Shown: one piece after another, positions 1 to 9,577 of the stretch | How the letters are laid out: the number at the start of each line of letters is the position of its first letter | How positions within the stretch are numbered: the stretch's first letter is position 1 | Origin: Coriobacteriaceae bacterium | GTDB taxonomy: Bacteria > Actinomycetota > Coriobacteriia > Coriobacteriales > QAMH01 | Length of the DNA: 64,000 nt | Assembly (NCBI GenBank): GCA_025992705.1 | Contig: DAJPGJ010000001.1 | Coordinates: 930,001 to 994,000, forward strand | Reading direction: 5' to 3' | Translations under genes and position numbers: made by a program | The notes under the pieces: model-generated | Told to the model about the DNA's origin: nothing | What the model saw: only the letters and a program-made list of their open reading frames with translations | The model's database searches: none

Positions 1-633
1 GATGCGCTGGAATCGTATCTTGCAGATCATCCCAACATTTACGCTGTCGACGTCCTGTCGGACTCCATTGCGGTCATCGAACAGGTGAGTGGCAAGACTC
101 ACAATCCCGCTCCCGGCGAACAGCATAAGATCAACGATCAGTACTTCCAGCGTATCGAGGCAATCGAGTTCACCGTCAGTCACGATGACGGTCTGCTCAC
201 GCAAGACCTGCCCGAAGCCGACATCGTGATTCTCGGCGTCTCCCGCACGAGCAAGACGCCGACGTCCATCTATCTGGGGCAGCAGGGGTACAAGGTTGCA
301 AACGTTCCTCTTGTCGAGGGTCTCGAGCTTCCCAAAGAAGTCTACGAAGTTGACCGCGAGCGCCTCTTCGGCCTCATAACCGATCCCTCCGTGCTCGTTG
401 GCGTGCGCAAGACGCGTATGGGTGGCCAATTGGGGCAGTCGAGGTATGCGGACATCGATGCCGTGACGTTGGAGCTCGACCGTGCGCGTACCATCATGCG
501 CGGGCTCGGTTGCGTCATCATCAACACGAAAGACCGCGCTATCGAGGAGACGGCACAAGAGATATTGCGCCATTACAATGCCGCATTCCCCCGTATTCCG
601 TCTCCCCACGGCTCGTTCGTTCTTCCCGTGTAG
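1..633 (+). CDS. ppsR: PEP synthase regulatory kinase/pyrophosphorylase (DUF299), 5' end outside window
   Basis: The reading frame is open from the first base, so the gene starts before the window; the first GTG inside it (85) is not the true start. The DUF299/PSRP hallmarks are clear: a PGxxHxxxxxYFxRIEAIEF stretch, an ADIVILGVSRTSKTPTS P-loop-like motif (about 226-270) and KVANVPLV. Members of this family inactivate PEP synthase or PPDK by ADP-dependent phosphorylation of the threonine two residues before the catalytic histidine, and reactivate it by phosphorolysis. The next gene is PEP synthase rather than PPDK, so I infer a PEP synthase regulator. The stop is 114 bp before the ppsA start. 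Confidence 0.93.
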   Translation, partial: DALESYLADHPNIYAVDVLSDSIAVIEQVSGKTHNPAPGEQHKINDQYFQRIEAIEFTVSHDDGLLTQDLPEADIVILGVSRTSKTPTSIYLGQQGYKVANVPLVEGLELPKEVYEVDRERLFGLITDPSVLVGVRKTRMGGQLGQSRYADIDAVTLELDRARTIMRGLGCVIINTKDRAIEETAQEILRHYNAAFPRIPSPHGSFVLPV

Positions 634-663
634 GGTCATGGACCAAAGGCGTTTCAAATACCC

Positions 664-669
664 TATAAT
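664..669 (+). promoter_or_regulatory. Probable -10 box for ppsA
   Basis: A perfect TATAAT lies in the short gap between the regulator and PEP synthase, 78 bp before the ppsA ATG. I see no good -35 hexamer at 16-18 bp, so this is a -10 assignment only. Confidence 0.5.
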
Positions 670-747
670 ATCGAACATTGGAAACGGGGATTCTCGCACT
701 TTGCAATGCACCGCTTCCTCTCCGACATGAAAGAAAGGATAGGCAAG

Positions 748-3135
748 ATGGATCGTGACAAGGCATATGTTCTCTGGTTCGACGAGCTTCGCCGCGAGGA
801 CGTCGAGATCGTAGGCGGAAAGTCCTCTTCTCTGGGCGAGATGACTTCGGAGACCGATGTCCCCGTACCCTATGGCTTTGCCACCACGGCATACGCATAC
901 CGTCAGTTCATGGAAAGGACGGGTCTCGACAAGGAAATCCGCGAGGAGCTCAAGAAGCTCACGGACGTCGAGGACTCCGCGCTGCTGCGTGAGGTGACCG
1001 ACAACATCCGTGCCATGATCGTCGCCGAGGAGATGCCCGCAGACATCGTCGAGGCCATCAAGGACGCCTACGCCGAGCTCGGCAATAAGATGCACGTGGA
1101 TGATCCGTTCGTCGCTGTGCGCTCTTCTGCCACTGCAGAAGACCTTCCCGATGCCAGCTTTGCCGGCCAGCAGGACACCTACCTCAACGTGCACGGCCCC
1201 GATATGGTCGTGCAGAAGATCAAGGAGTGCTACGCCTCCACCTTCACCGATCGCGCTACCTACTATCGCGAGAAGACGGGCTTCGATCACCTGTCCATCG
1301 CACTTTCCGCGACCGTCCAGATGATGGTCTTCTCCAAGGCCGCAGGCGTCATGTTCTCGCTCGATGTCACCAACGGCAATGACAAGGTCGTCACCATCGA
1401 GGGTTCCTACGGTCTGGGCGAGATGGTCGTGCAGGGCGCCGTCACGCCCGACAACTTCGTCGTTGACAAGGCAACGGGTGAGATTACGCGTCGCATCATC
1501 TCGGACAAGCACATCAAGATGATTCGCAAGCCCGAAGGCGACGTCGAGGAAGTCGATGTTCCCGCCGATGAGCGCAAGCAGCAGGTCATTACCGACGAGC
1601 AAATCAAGGAGCTCGCAGACTACGCCAAGCAGCTCGAGAAGCATTATGGCTGCTACATGGATATGGAGTGGGGCATCGACGAGCGCGACGGCAAGGTCTG
1701 GCTGCTCCAGGCGCGTCCCGAGACGGTCTGGTCGCGCAAGAAGGCCGATGGCGAGGTTGCCGATGAGGCAGACGACGCCGCAACCGAGAACCTCGATGTC
1801 ATCGTCACCGGTCTGCCGGCCTCTCCCGGCAAGGTCGCCGGCAAGGCACATGTCATCACCGATCCCGCCCTCATCGACGAGTTCAAGGATGGCGAGATTC
1901 TCGTCACCACGATGACCGCTCCCGACTGGGTTCCCGCCATGCAGAAGGCACTTGCCATCGTCACCGATGCCGGTGGCATGACCTGCCACGCCGCCATCGT
2001 CAGCCGCGAGATGGGCATTCCCTGCATCGTCGGCACGGCGAGCCGCTCGCAAGAGGCCACGGCCTCGATCCAGGACGGCCAGGAGATCACGGTCGATGCC
2101 TCCAACGGCACCGTGTACGCCGGTATCGTCAAGAGCATGGTCTCCGAGGCACCTGCTGCCGATGCCGCACCTGCGGCTGCTGCCTACGTGGCTCCTGTCA
2201 CGGGCACCAAGATTTACATGAACCTCGGCAATCCCGACCTCGCCGAAAAGCACGGCAAGCTCCCGTGCGACGGCGTCGGCCTCATGCGCGAGGAGTTCAT
2301 CTGGACCACCTTCATCCACGAGCACCCCATGCATCTCATCGAGACTGGCCGCGCCAACGAGGCTGTCGACATGCTCGCCGAGGGCATGCGCAAGGTCGCG
2401 AGCGCTCTTTCCCCGCGCCAGGTCGTGCTGCGCCTCTCCGACTTCAAGTCCAGCGAGTACCGTGGCCTCACCGGCGGCGACAAGTACGAGCCCGAAGAGC
2501 CCAGTGCGCTGCTTGGTTGGCGTGGCGCGTCGCGTTACTACGATCCCAAGTATCTTCCGGCCTTCAAGCTCGAGCTCCAGGCCATCAAGAAGGTTCGTGA
2601 CGAGTACGGCTTCAAGAACCTCCAGGTCATGATTCCGTTCTGCCGCACCGTCAAGGAGGCCGAGATCGTCACGGGCATCATGGCCGAGGAGGGCCTGGTG
2701 CGCAGCCCGGACTTCAAGATCTGGCTCATGGCCGAGATTCCCAGTAACATCATCATGGCCGATCAGTTCAACAAGTTTGTTGACGGCTACTCCATCGGCA
2801 GCAACGATCTCACCATGCTGATTCTGGGCCTCGACCGCGATAACGAGATTATCCAGGATGTCGCCGACGGCCGTGACCTCGCCGTCAAGCGTGCCATCCG
2901 CCATCTTATCGAGGTCGCTCACAGGGATGGCAAGACTGTGTCCATCTGCGGTCAGCTCCCGAGCATCTATCCGGAGTTCTGCGAGTTCCTCATCAAGAGC
3001 GGCATCGACTCCATCTCGGTCAATCCGGATGCGGTCATCCACACCAAGCAGATTGCGGCTCAGATCGAGCACAAGATGATGCTCGACAAGCTCACAGGTC
3101 GTGGCAAGGAAGAGGCCGAGGACCTCACCTGGTAA
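748..3135 (+). CDS. ppsA: Phosphoenolpyruvate synthase
   Basis: Converts pyruvate, ATP and water to PEP, AMP and phosphate, the entry step of gluconeogenesis from pyruvate. The order is an N-terminal PPDK-type ATP-grasp domain (GGKSSSLGEM near residue 30, then SSATAEDLPDASFAGQQ), the phosphohistidine swivel domain and a C-terminal TIM barrel. The swivel motif is GGMTCHAAIVSRE with T412, C413 and H414; TCH is the PEP synthase form (PPDK usually has TSH), and T412 is the predicted target of the upstream regulator. The barrel ends with the CGQ motif at C734. An Ala/Pro-rich linker separates swivel and barrel. The ATG at 748 has GAAAGGA 8 bp upstream and gives 795 aa, matching the usual length of about 790; an upstream GTG/ATG at 706 lacks a ribosome-binding site. 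Confidence 0.95.
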   Translation: MDRDKAYVLWFDELRREDVEIVGGKSSSLGEMTSETDVPVPYGFATTAYAYRQFMERTGLDKEIREELKKLTDVEDSALLREVTDNIRAMIVAEEMPADIVEAIKDAYAELGNKMHVDDPFVAVRSSATAEDLPDASFAGQQDTYLNVHGPDMVVQKIKECYASTFTDRATYYREKTGFDHLSIALSATVQMMVFSKAAGVMFSLDVTNGNDKVVTIEGSYGLGEMVVQGAVTPDNFVVDKATGEITRRIISDKHIKMIRKPEGDVEEVDVPADERKQQVITDEQIKELADYAKQLEKHYGCYMDMEWGIDERDGKVWLLQARPETVWSRKKADGEVADEADDAATENLDVIVTGLPASPGKVAGKAHVITDPALIDEFKDGEILVTTMTAPDWVPAMQKALAIVTDAGGMTCHAAIVSREMGIPCIVGTASRSQEATASIQDGQEITVDASNGTVYAGIVKSMVSEAPAADAAPAAAAYVAPVTGTKIYMNLGNPDLAEKHGKLPCDGVGLMREEFIWTTFIHEHPMHLIETGRANEAVDMLAEGMRKVASALSPRQVVLRLSDFKSSEYRGLTGGDKYEPEEPSALLGWRGASRYYDPKYLPAFKLELQAIKKVRDEYGFKNLQVMIPFCRTVKEAEIVTGIMAEEGLVRSPDFKIWLMAEIPSNIIMADQFNKFVDGYSIGSNDLTMLILGLDRDNEIIQDVADGRDLAVKRAIRHLIEVAHRDGKTVSICGQLPSIYPEFCEFLIKSGIDSISVNPDAVIHTKQIAAQIEHKMMLDKLTGRGKEEAEDLTW

Positions 3136-3166
3136 GCAATCCAGCTTCACCACATCGAGCAGGAGA

Positions 3167-3197
3167 GGGGCGACCGCATTGCGGCCGCCCCTTTTTT
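3167..3197 (+). terminator. Rho-independent terminator after ppsA
   Basis: An 11-bp GC-rich stem with one mismatch (arms 3167-3177 and 3181-3191), a three-base loop and six T residues, starting 31 bp after the ppsA stop. Confidence 0.9.
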
Positions 3198-3201
3198 CAT
3201 G

Positions 3202-3241
3202 TGCCAAGGACGCACGTGTCAGGGGGTCTGACCCCTTGGCA
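3202..3241. repeat. Nested palindrome in the ppsA/MGMT convergent gap
   Basis: Arms TGCCAAGG (3202-3209) and CCTTGGCA (3234-3241) enclose a compact GGGGTC-T-GACCCC palindrome (3223-3235), which overlaps the right arm. It lies between two convergent genes and codes for nothing. It looks like a small intergenic repeat or fold-back structure. Confidence 0.55.
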
Positions 3242-3260
3242 TATGCATCGTGTTGGGGCT

Positions 3261-3359
3261 GATGGCCCGGAGAGGGTAGGGCCGAGGTTTAAGGGAGCGC
3301 ACCGTTAAGACCGCGAAGCGGGCCGTCGGGAAGCGACCATCGAGGCCCCCCGGACCATC
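3261..3359 (+). repeat. Core-conserved, arm-variable element, family R, copy 1
   Basis: The core at about 3280-3346 matches, in reverse orientation, the element at 10091-10157 over some 65 bases with few differences; both contain GACCGCGAAGCGGG and TCGGGAAGCGACC. This copy is bounded by GATGGCCCGG (3261-3270) and CCGGACCATC (3350-3359), which pair with one mismatch. The boundaries of the other copy are unrelated in sequence but also self-complementary. It sits between the convergent ppsA and MGMT genes. Confidence 0.75.
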
Positions 3360-3366
3360 AGACTCG

Positions 3367-3720
3367 CTATATATCCCACTGGTACGTGCGCATGTCAACG
3401 TGGCCGTCGTCTTTGAGCTCGATGCCCTCTTCGGTCAGGAGCGCAGCCTGCTCGTTCCAACCGGGCACAAGACGACCTACGGCGTTTACGACGCGATGGC
3501 AGGGATACTCGCCGTAGAACTGCGATTCCTTGAGCACCTTGCCCACGAGGCGCGCGTTCTTGGGCCTGCCGATGAGTCGGGCAATTTGCCCGTAAGTCGC
3601 GACGCAACCTGAGGGAATCTCGGCAACGGTCTCGAGAATCTCATAGACGAGATCATCGTCGAGCACATGACCGTTGCTTGAGCTTCGTGCCTCGCGAGAG
3701 AATATCTCCTCGAAATCCAA
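3367..3720 (-). CDS. Small MGMT-family (O6-alkylguanine transferase-like) protein
   Basis: A 117-aa protein corresponding to the C-terminal DNA-binding and active-site domain of methylated-DNA-protein cysteine methyltransferases: IPSGCVATYGQIARLIG (helix-turn-helix region), NARLVGKVL, then PCHRVVNAVGRL. The active-site cysteine is present in PCHRV; the alkyltransferase-like proteins that only bind lesions have Trp there. The usual N-terminal domain of Ogt/Ada is missing, as is common in short stand-alone members. Repair of O6-alkylguanine is likely, but a role in recruiting other repair is possible. It is a single gene, convergent with ppsA. Confidence 0.85.
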   Translation of the reverse strand: MDFEEIFSREARSSSNGHVLDDDLVYEILETVAEIPSGCVATYGQIARLIGRPKNARLVGKVLKESQFYGEYPCHRVVNAVGRLVPGWNEQAALLTEEGIELKDDGHVDMRTYQWDI

Positions 3721-3904
3721 TTAGATCCTCCTGCAAATGAATGGGCTGCGGCCAGCGAACAGACGCGCAATGACCGAAGCATCTATACGCTGCTGCCCAT
3801 TTTCTAGAAAGTATACGCAAAATTGCACGGCTCACTGTGAACGAAGTGTCGCCTGAATTACAATTACCGCATCTGTGTAATCTCAACCATGAAGGAGCTT
3901 GCAT

Positions 3905-4252
3905 ATGGCTGACGCTATTGCTGGCGAACTGACCATCGCCGAGGATGTCATCACCGACTTGGCCGGTTATGCCGCCCTCGAGAGTTATGGCATCGTGGGC
4001 ATGGCCGCCCCGACGCTTTCCGATGGAATTGCCAAGCTGCTGCCCGCGAGTCGCCTGCGTCGCGGTATCAACGTCGAGAGGACCGATGATGCCATCGACA
4101 TCGACCTGTACGTCATCATCGAGCACGGGACCAATCTCGCCGAGGTGAGTCGCATGCTCGCCGACAAGGTCAAGTTCACGCTCGAGGATGGCGCGCAATT
4201 GCCCGTTCGCAATGTGAACGTCCACGTGCAGGGCGTGAAGGTTCGCGATTAG
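3905..4252 (+). CDS. Asp23/Gls24 family protein (YloU-like)
   Basis: A 115-aa DUF322/Asp23 protein; MADAIAGELTIAEDVITDLAGYAALESYGIVGMA is the typical family start and ends in a beta-rich VNVHVQGVKV. Members are small cytosolic or membrane-associated proteins tied to envelope homeostasis, with no known enzymatic activity. The ATG at 3905 has AAGGAG 7 bp upstream; a TTG six bases earlier is in frame but poorly placed. The gene directly precedes fakA, the yloU-yloV order known from Firmicutes. A second paralogue lies at 13513. Confidence 0.88.
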   Translation: MADAIAGELTIAEDVITDLAGYAALESYGIVGMAAPTLSDGIAKLLPASRLRRGINVERTDDAIDIDLYVIIEHGTNLAEVSRMLADKVKFTLEDGAQLPVRNVNVHVQGVKVRD

Positions 4253-4289
4253 CAGCTTGTAGGATTCGATACTCAACAGGGATATATCC

Positions 4290-5915
4290 ATGAACATTGA
4301 CGATATTCGCACATGCATCGCCACCGCTTCCGCAGAGCTGTCTGCGCGCAAGGAAGAGATCAACCGCCTCAACGTCTTTCCGGTGCCCGATGGCGATACG
4401 GGAACGAACATGTCGCTGACGATGGAGTCTGTGGCTCGTGAGGTTGCTGCCTTGCCGTTGAATGCCGATGGCGCCGCCCTGTGCAAGGCCGTAACGCACG
4501 GCTCGCTCATGGGCGCACGTGGCAATTCGGGCGTCATAACGAGTCAGATTCTGCGCGGCCTTTGCGAGGGACTTGTGGATGCCACCGAGTACAGCACAGA
4601 GACCATTGCCCGCGCGATGGCACGTGCCGTCGAGGTTGCCTTCCAGGCCGTACGTAAGCCGGTAAAGGGCACGATCCTCACCGTACTCGAGGATTGTGCC
4701 GCCGTTGCGCAGCAAGCCTACGAGGAGGGACTCGACGTTACCACGACGCTGCATGCCATTTCGGACGAGGCCCTTGCTTCGGTCAAGCGTACGCCGGAGC
4801 TTCTGCCCGTTCTCAAGGAGAATGGCGTTGTCGATTCGGGCGGTTTTGGCCTGGCCATTCTTACCCAGAGCTTCATCGCCGCGTTGACTGGCGAGCAAGC
4901 CCACCTTGCCTCTGCCGAGGATTTTACGCATGCCGAGGCGAAGGTCGCCATCGAGCATGTACGTGACTGGGCGGGTTCGGACTACATGTACTGCACCGAG
5001 TTTCTCCTACACAGCGACGAAGTCGATACGGTCGAGGCACTCGAGTTTCTCGCGTCTGTCGGGGATTGCGAGCTGCTTGTGGGCGCTCACCCCGACTTCA
5101 AGGTGCACGTGCACACGGACACACCGGGTACGGTGCTTACCTACATGACGGATCGCGGTCAGGTCTCCGAGGTCTTCATCCACAACATGGTGCTCGAGAG
5201 CGAGGAGCGTGCCGATGGCATCGCTGCCGATGAGGCATCACGCCAGCCCGCCGAACGCAAGCCCATAGCGTTTATCGCCGTTGCCGCGGGTGAGGGCATG
5301 GCTAACATTTTGCGATCCCTCGGTGTTGACCATGTCGTTTCCGGCGGTCAGACCATGAATCCCTCGACGAAGGACCTGCTCGATGCCATCGAGCAGGTAA
5401 ACGCCGACTCGGCCATCCTGCTTCCCAATAACAAGAACATCATCATGGCCGCCAACGCCGCTGCTGATAATGCCGATATCCCGTGCAGGGTCGTTCCCAC
5501 AAAGTCAACGCCCGCGTCGTTTTCCGCAATGCTCGTCGCAAGTCCGGAAGGTGATCTCGATGAAATCGCCGAGGCCATGACCGAGGCGCTCGACGAGGTC
5601 AAGTGCGGCGAGGTGACAACCGCCATCAAGGACTCCAAAACTTCGGATGGTCACGAGATTCATCCGGATGACGTTATCGGTATCGCCGACGGCTCGCTCG
5701 ATGTTGTGGGCAAGAGCGTCGAGGAGGTTACGCTCGCCCTCATCGACGAGCTTAACGATGACCTCGACTCGCTCACGCTCCTTGCGGGAGAGGATTTTGC
5801 CCAAGAGGATTTCGAGAAGCTCGTCGAACAGGTCGAGGAACTGTATCCCGACCTTGAAGTCGATGCGCAACGCGGTGAGCAGCCGCTGTATCCCATCGTT
5901 TTCTCGATCGAATAG
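4290..5915 (+). CDS. fakA: Fatty acid kinase ATP-binding subunit FakA (DAK2/DhaL domain, YloV)
   Basis: A 541-aa protein with an N-terminal DhaL-type nucleotide-binding domain (LNVFPVPDGDTGTNMSLTM, Asp cluster near residues 34-36; GARGNSGVITSQILRG near 75-90), a middle domain and a C-terminal domain typical of YloV. With a FakB partner the family phosphorylates exogenous fatty acids to acyl phosphates for phospholipid synthesis. The next gene is a DegV/FakB protein, which supports this over a dihydroxyacetone kinase role. Length matches the family (about 550). Confidence 0.92.
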   Translation: MNIDDIRTCIATASAELSARKEEINRLNVFPVPDGDTGTNMSLTMESVAREVAALPLNADGAALCKAVTHGSLMGARGNSGVITSQILRGLCEGLVDATEYSTETIARAMARAVEVAFQAVRKPVKGTILTVLEDCAAVAQQAYEEGLDVTTTLHAISDEALASVKRTPELLPVLKENGVVDSGGFGLAILTQSFIAALTGEQAHLASAEDFTHAEAKVAIEHVRDWAGSDYMYCTEFLLHSDEVDTVEALEFLASVGDCELLVGAHPDFKVHVHTDTPGTVLTYMTDRGQVSEVFIHNMVLESEERADGIAADEASRQPAERKPIAFIAVAAGEGMANILRSLGVDHVVSGGQTMNPSTKDLLDAIEQVNADSAILLPNNKNIIMAANAAADNADIPCRVVPTKSTPASFSAMLVASPEGDLDEIAEAMTEALDEVKCGEVTTAIKDSKTSDGHEIHPDDVIGIADGSLDVVGKSVEEVTLALIDELNDDLDSLTLLAGEDFAQEDFEKLVEQVEELYPDLEVDAQRGEQPLYPIVFSIE

Positions 5916-5939
5916 GACCGGATAATTCAGGAGATGCAG

Positions 5940-6821
5940 ATGGAGAAGATAGCGATCGTTACCGATAATTCATGCGATGCGTCTGATGCCGAGCTTGCCG
6001 AGCTTGGTGTCGAGTGTGTGCACCTCAGGGTCATCGAGCCCGACGGCACGCATTTTCCCGAGGACAACACCGTCGAAAATATCGAGGCCTTCTACGATTA
6101 CATCGTCGATTGCGACGAGCTGCCCTCGACGTCCATGCCACCGCTGCTTGACTTCGCCCAGCTTTACACCGACCTTTCCCTTGCCGGCTACACGCACGTG
6201 ATTTCCCTGCACATCTCGTCGCGCATGTCGGGGACCGTCCATACCGCCCGTATGGCCGCCGAAAGCGCTCCCATCCCCGTCGAGGTCATTGATACGCGTT
6301 GCAATACCGTCGCTCAGTTCCTTTTCGTGCGTCGTATTGCGCAGTTGCGCGAGTACGGTCTGAGTTTCGACGAGCTGGTCGAGGCCGCACACGAGCTTGT
6401 GGGAAAAACGAGTATCTGCTTCATGCTCGACAAGCTTCGCAATCTCGTCAAGGGGGGCCGCACCGGCAAGGCGACCGGTCTTGCCGCGGCTTTGCTCAAG
6501 ATCAAGCCGCTTCTCACGGTCGATCCGGAAGGCGAGGTCGAGATGTTCGGCAAGGCCAAGTCACCCAAGCGCGCCGTCACCAAGCTCGTGCAGCGCTACA
6601 AGGAGCTCGAAGAGCACCTCGGGCCACTCGAGTGCTGTTTTGCCCATACGCGCAACATGGGTGGCGTTGATGACTTGCGCGAGGCCATGATCGAGGCGGG
6701 CATCAAGCTGGTTGAGGTCGGCGTGCGCATGGTTGGTCCTGTCATCACGACGCATGTCTCGACCGGCTGTTTCGGCTTTGCGTACATCCCGCAAGACGAG
6801 CGGGTACTAGGGCTTGCATAA
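5940..6821 (+). CDS. fakB: DegV family fatty-acid-binding protein (FakB)
   Basis: A 293-aa DegV-fold protein: IAIVTDNSCDASDAELAELG at the start, SSRMSGTVHTARMAAE in the middle and KLRNLVKGGRTGKATGLAAALLKIKPLL, the family signature. FakB presents the fatty acid carboxylate to FakA. The ATG at 5940 is preferred because CAGGAG lies 6 bp upstream; the in-frame ATG at 5934 directly abuts that site. The TAA overlaps the ATG of recG by one base, so the genes are probably co-translated. Confidence 0.9.
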   Translation: MEKIAIVTDNSCDASDAELAELGVECVHLRVIEPDGTHFPEDNTVENIEAFYDYIVDCDELPSTSMPPLLDFAQLYTDLSLAGYTHVISLHISSRMSGTVHTARMAAESAPIPVEVIDTRCNTVAQFLFVRRIAQLREYGLSFDELVEAAHELVGKTSICFMLDKLRNLVKGGRTGKATGLAAALLKIKPLLTVDPEGEVEMFGKAKSPKRAVTKLVQRYKELEEHLGPLECCFAHTRNMGGVDDLREAMIEAGIKLVEVGVRMVGPVITTHVSTGCFGFAYIPQDERVLGLA

Positions 6822-8980
6822 TGACATCACGCGGGGATTCCGACTTTCTGCTTGATTGCGATGTCGGCAAGATACGTGCCGTGAGTCCTGCACGCGCGAA
6901 GAACCTCTCCAAGCTCGGTATCTCAACGGTGCGGGGATTGCTCGAGAACTACCCACGCCGCTACATAGACCTTTCCAACGTCGAGACAGCCGCCCGCGCT
7001 CCCATCGGTCAGTTTGTGACCGTTGTGGGCACGGTCGATGAGGTTGTCGAGAAACAACCGCGCAGGCGCCTGCATATCCTCGAAGTGTCCGTCTTCGACG
7101 GTACGGGCGTCATCATCGCCACCTGGTTCAGGCAGCCCTGGATGGCTGCCAAGTTCGAGCGTGGCATGCGCGTCGCGTTTTCGGGGAAGGTCACGTTCGA
7201 GTACGGGTTCAAGCGCATGGCCAATCCCTACGTCGCCTTCTTGGGCGAGCCGGGTCAGGAGCAGACGCGCCTTGTCCAAATGCTCGCCGTGCACCCGGCT
7301 ACCGAGGGTATCTCGACAACGTGGATGCGCCGCTTCATCGCAAACGCGCTTGAGCAGACGGCGGATATGAGCGACCCGCTTCCCGTCGCCTTGCGGCTCA
7401 AGCATAGGCTCATCGGCAAGAAGGCGGCCCTGCGCCAGATCCACTTTCCCGAGAACCGCACGCAGATGCTTCAGGCTCGCAAGCGCCTGGCTTACGAGGA
7501 GGTCTTGCGCCTGCAAATCGAGATGATGCGCTTGCGCCGTGCCGAGACACGCGATGGCGAGCCGACTGCCCACGTGCCAGGGCAACGGATGGATGAGCTA
7601 CGCGCGCAGCTTCCGTATACGCTCACAAGCGAGCAAGAGCAGGCCATTGCAGACATCGTGGACGATATGACCGCACCGCGCAGCATGAACCGGATGCTCC
7701 TGGGAGATGTCGGTACGGGCAAGACCATCGTCGCGGCCTTCGCCTTGGCGCTCAGTGCCGACAGCGGATGCCAGGCGGCCATGATGGCGCCGACCGAGGT
7801 GCTTGCGCGCCAGTACGCGAGCAAGCTCGGCCCGCTCTTCGATGCGGCGCACATCAGCTGGGGCATCCTTACGGGAGCGACCGATTCCGAGGAGCGCGAG
7901 CGGCTCCTGGAAGAGGCGCAAGATGGCACGCTCCAAGTGCTCTTCGGGACACATGCCCTCATCGAGCCCACGGTGAGTTTCGCGCATCTCTCGCTCGTCA
8001 TCATCGACGAACAGCACCGCTTCGGTGTCAACCAGCGTGCGGCCCTGCGCATGAAGGGGCCAGGCTGTGACCTACTCGTCATGACGGCTACCCCCATTCC
8101 ACGCACGCTTGCGCTCACCCTATACGGTGACCTCGAGACGAGCTACATACGCACGCGCCCGGGCAACGTTCAGCCAACGCATACGGAGCTCATCTCACGC
8201 GACGCGCGGGGAAGGGCCTACGAGGCGATCAAGGAGGCCCTTGCACAGGGGCGGCAGGCCTATGTCATCTGCCCGCTCGTGGGTTTGACGCGCGAACGCA
8301 GGGCCGAGCGCATCGAGGACGGATCGCTTTTTGCCTCGCTCGTGAACGGAAGCGATATCTCCGATCCCAAGGCCGCCGAGGAGGAAGCCGCTCGTCTGCA
8401 GCGCGATGTCTTCGCGGGCTACCACGTTGGGCTGCTTACGGGTCGCATGAACGCGGAGGAGAAACAGCGGGCCATGGATGCCTTCAATGTGGGCGATATC
8501 GACGTGCTCGTTGCCACGACGGTTGTCGAGGTGGGTGTGGACGTCCCCAACGCGACGATGATGCTCATAGAGGATGCCGAGCGCTTCGGCCTCTCGCAGT
8601 TGCATCAGTTGCGTGGACGCGTGGGACGCGGTGCGTATCCGGGGACGGTCTTTCTCGTGGCAGACCCTGGCAAGGACGATGTCGATATGCGAGCACGCCT
8701 CGATGCTTTCGTGAGTACGACGGATGGCTTCGAGCTTGCAGAGGCGGATTTGCGCACGCGTCACGAGGGTGACGTGCTCGGCAGTAGGCAACATGGTGCC
8801 GAGACGCTCAAGCTCGTCAACGTCATCGATGACGCGCAGCTCATCGCCTGCGCGCATGCAGATGCGCTCGAGATCCTTGATGCCGATCCGGATCTCGTCG
8901 CGGCCGAGCACAAGGCGCTTGCCGCCGACATCGAGCGGACATTCGCAAATCTGGACGAGACGACGAGCAGGGGAGCGTAG
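6821..8980 (+). CDS. recG: ATP-dependent DNA helicase RecG
   Basis: A 719-aa protein with an N-terminal wedge OB domain, Walker A GDVGTGKT (near residue 295), the DEQH box with HRFG (near 396), TATPIPRTLAL and the C-terminal helicase motif LRGRVGRG. RecG reverses stalled forks and processes branched DNA. Length is normal for the family. It starts one base inside the fakB stop and is followed two bases later by rsmD; linkage of fakA to recG and of rsmD to coaD is common in Gram-positives. Confidence 0.97.
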   Translation: MTSRGDSDFLLDCDVGKIRAVSPARAKNLSKLGISTVRGLLENYPRRYIDLSNVETAARAPIGQFVTVVGTVDEVVEKQPRRRLHILEVSVFDGTGVIIATWFRQPWMAAKFERGMRVAFSGKVTFEYGFKRMANPYVAFLGEPGQEQTRLVQMLAVHPATEGISTTWMRRFIANALEQTADMSDPLPVALRLKHRLIGKKAALRQIHFPENRTQMLQARKRLAYEEVLRLQIEMMRLRRAETRDGEPTAHVPGQRMDELRAQLPYTLTSEQEQAIADIVDDMTAPRSMNRMLLGDVGTGKTIVAAFALALSADSGCQAAMMAPTEVLARQYASKLGPLFDAAHISWGILTGATDSEERERLLEEAQDGTLQVLFGTHALIEPTVSFAHLSLVIIDEQHRFGVNQRAALRMKGPGCDLLVMTATPIPRTLALTLYGDLETSYIRTRPGNVQPTHTELISRDARGRAYEAIKEALAQGRQAYVICPLVGLTRERRAERIEDGSLFASLVNGSDISDPKAAEEEAARLQRDVFAGYHVGLLTGRMNAEEKQRAMDAFNVGDIDVLVATTVVEVGVDVPNATMMLIEDAERFGLSQLHQLRGRVGRGAYPGTVFLVADPGKDDVDMRARLDAFVSTTDGFELAEADLRTRHEGDVLGSRQHGAETLKLVNVIDDAQLIACAHADALEILDADPDLVAAEHKALAADIERTFANLDETTSRGA

Positions 8981-8981
8981 C

Positions 8982-9575
8982 ATGCGCATTATCGCTGGTG
9001 AGTTCAAGGGCCGCATCATCGAAAGCCCGAACGAGAAGACGACGCGTCCGACGACCGATCGCGTGCGCGAGTCCATCTTCTCGTCCATCTACTCACGTCT
9101 GCCCGAGCTTGCCGCCGTGGATGTCCTCGATGCCTTTGCGGGCAGTGGTGCCCTGGGTATCGAAGCGCTTTCGCGTGGTGCGCGCAGTTGTACCTTCATC
9201 GAGCGTGACCGTACCGCCCGTGACGTGCTTGAGCGAAATCTCGCTTCCCTTTCCCTGAAGGCGCCACGCGTGCGCGTCATTGCCGCCGACAGCTTCGATG
9301 CCGTCGCGCAGCTTGCGCCTCATGGCCCCTTCGGGCTCGTCCTGCTTGATCCGCCCTATGCCGAGGTGCCCGCGCGTGTCCACGAGCTACTTGGTGAGCT
9401 CATCGATTACGGGAAGCTCGTCCAAGGGTGCGTCATCGTCTACGAGCACGCCCTGCAAGGCAAGGAGGCCGTTGCCGAAGAGTTCGGCATAGACAGGCGC
9501 TTCGTGCTCGATGGCCAGAAGAGATATGGCAAAATCGGCGTGACGTACCTGAAGTTCCACGATCGCGAGGATTAG
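8982..9575 (+). CDS. rsmD: 16S rRNA (guanine(966)-N(2))-methyltransferase RsmD
   Basis: A 197-aa protein starting MRIIAGEFKGR with RPTTDRVRESIFS, the SAM-binding VLDAFAGSGALGIEALSRGA and the catalytic DPPY motif (near residue 125). Methylates G966 of 16S rRNA. A longer open frame begins at 8724, but that part overlaps recG and lacks family similarity; the ATG at 8982 gives the standard N-terminus. rsmD-coaD adjacency is a widespread gene pair. Confidence 0.95.
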   Translation: MRIIAGEFKGRIIESPNEKTTRPTTDRVRESIFSSIYSRLPELAAVDVLDAFAGSGALGIEALSRGARSCTFIERDRTARDVLERNLASLSLKAPRVRVIAADSFDAVAQLAPHGPFGLVLLDPPYAEVPARVHELLGELIDYGKLVQGCVIVYEHALQGKEAVAEEFGIDRRFVLDGQKRYGKIGVTYLKFHDRED

Positions 9576-9577
9576 GC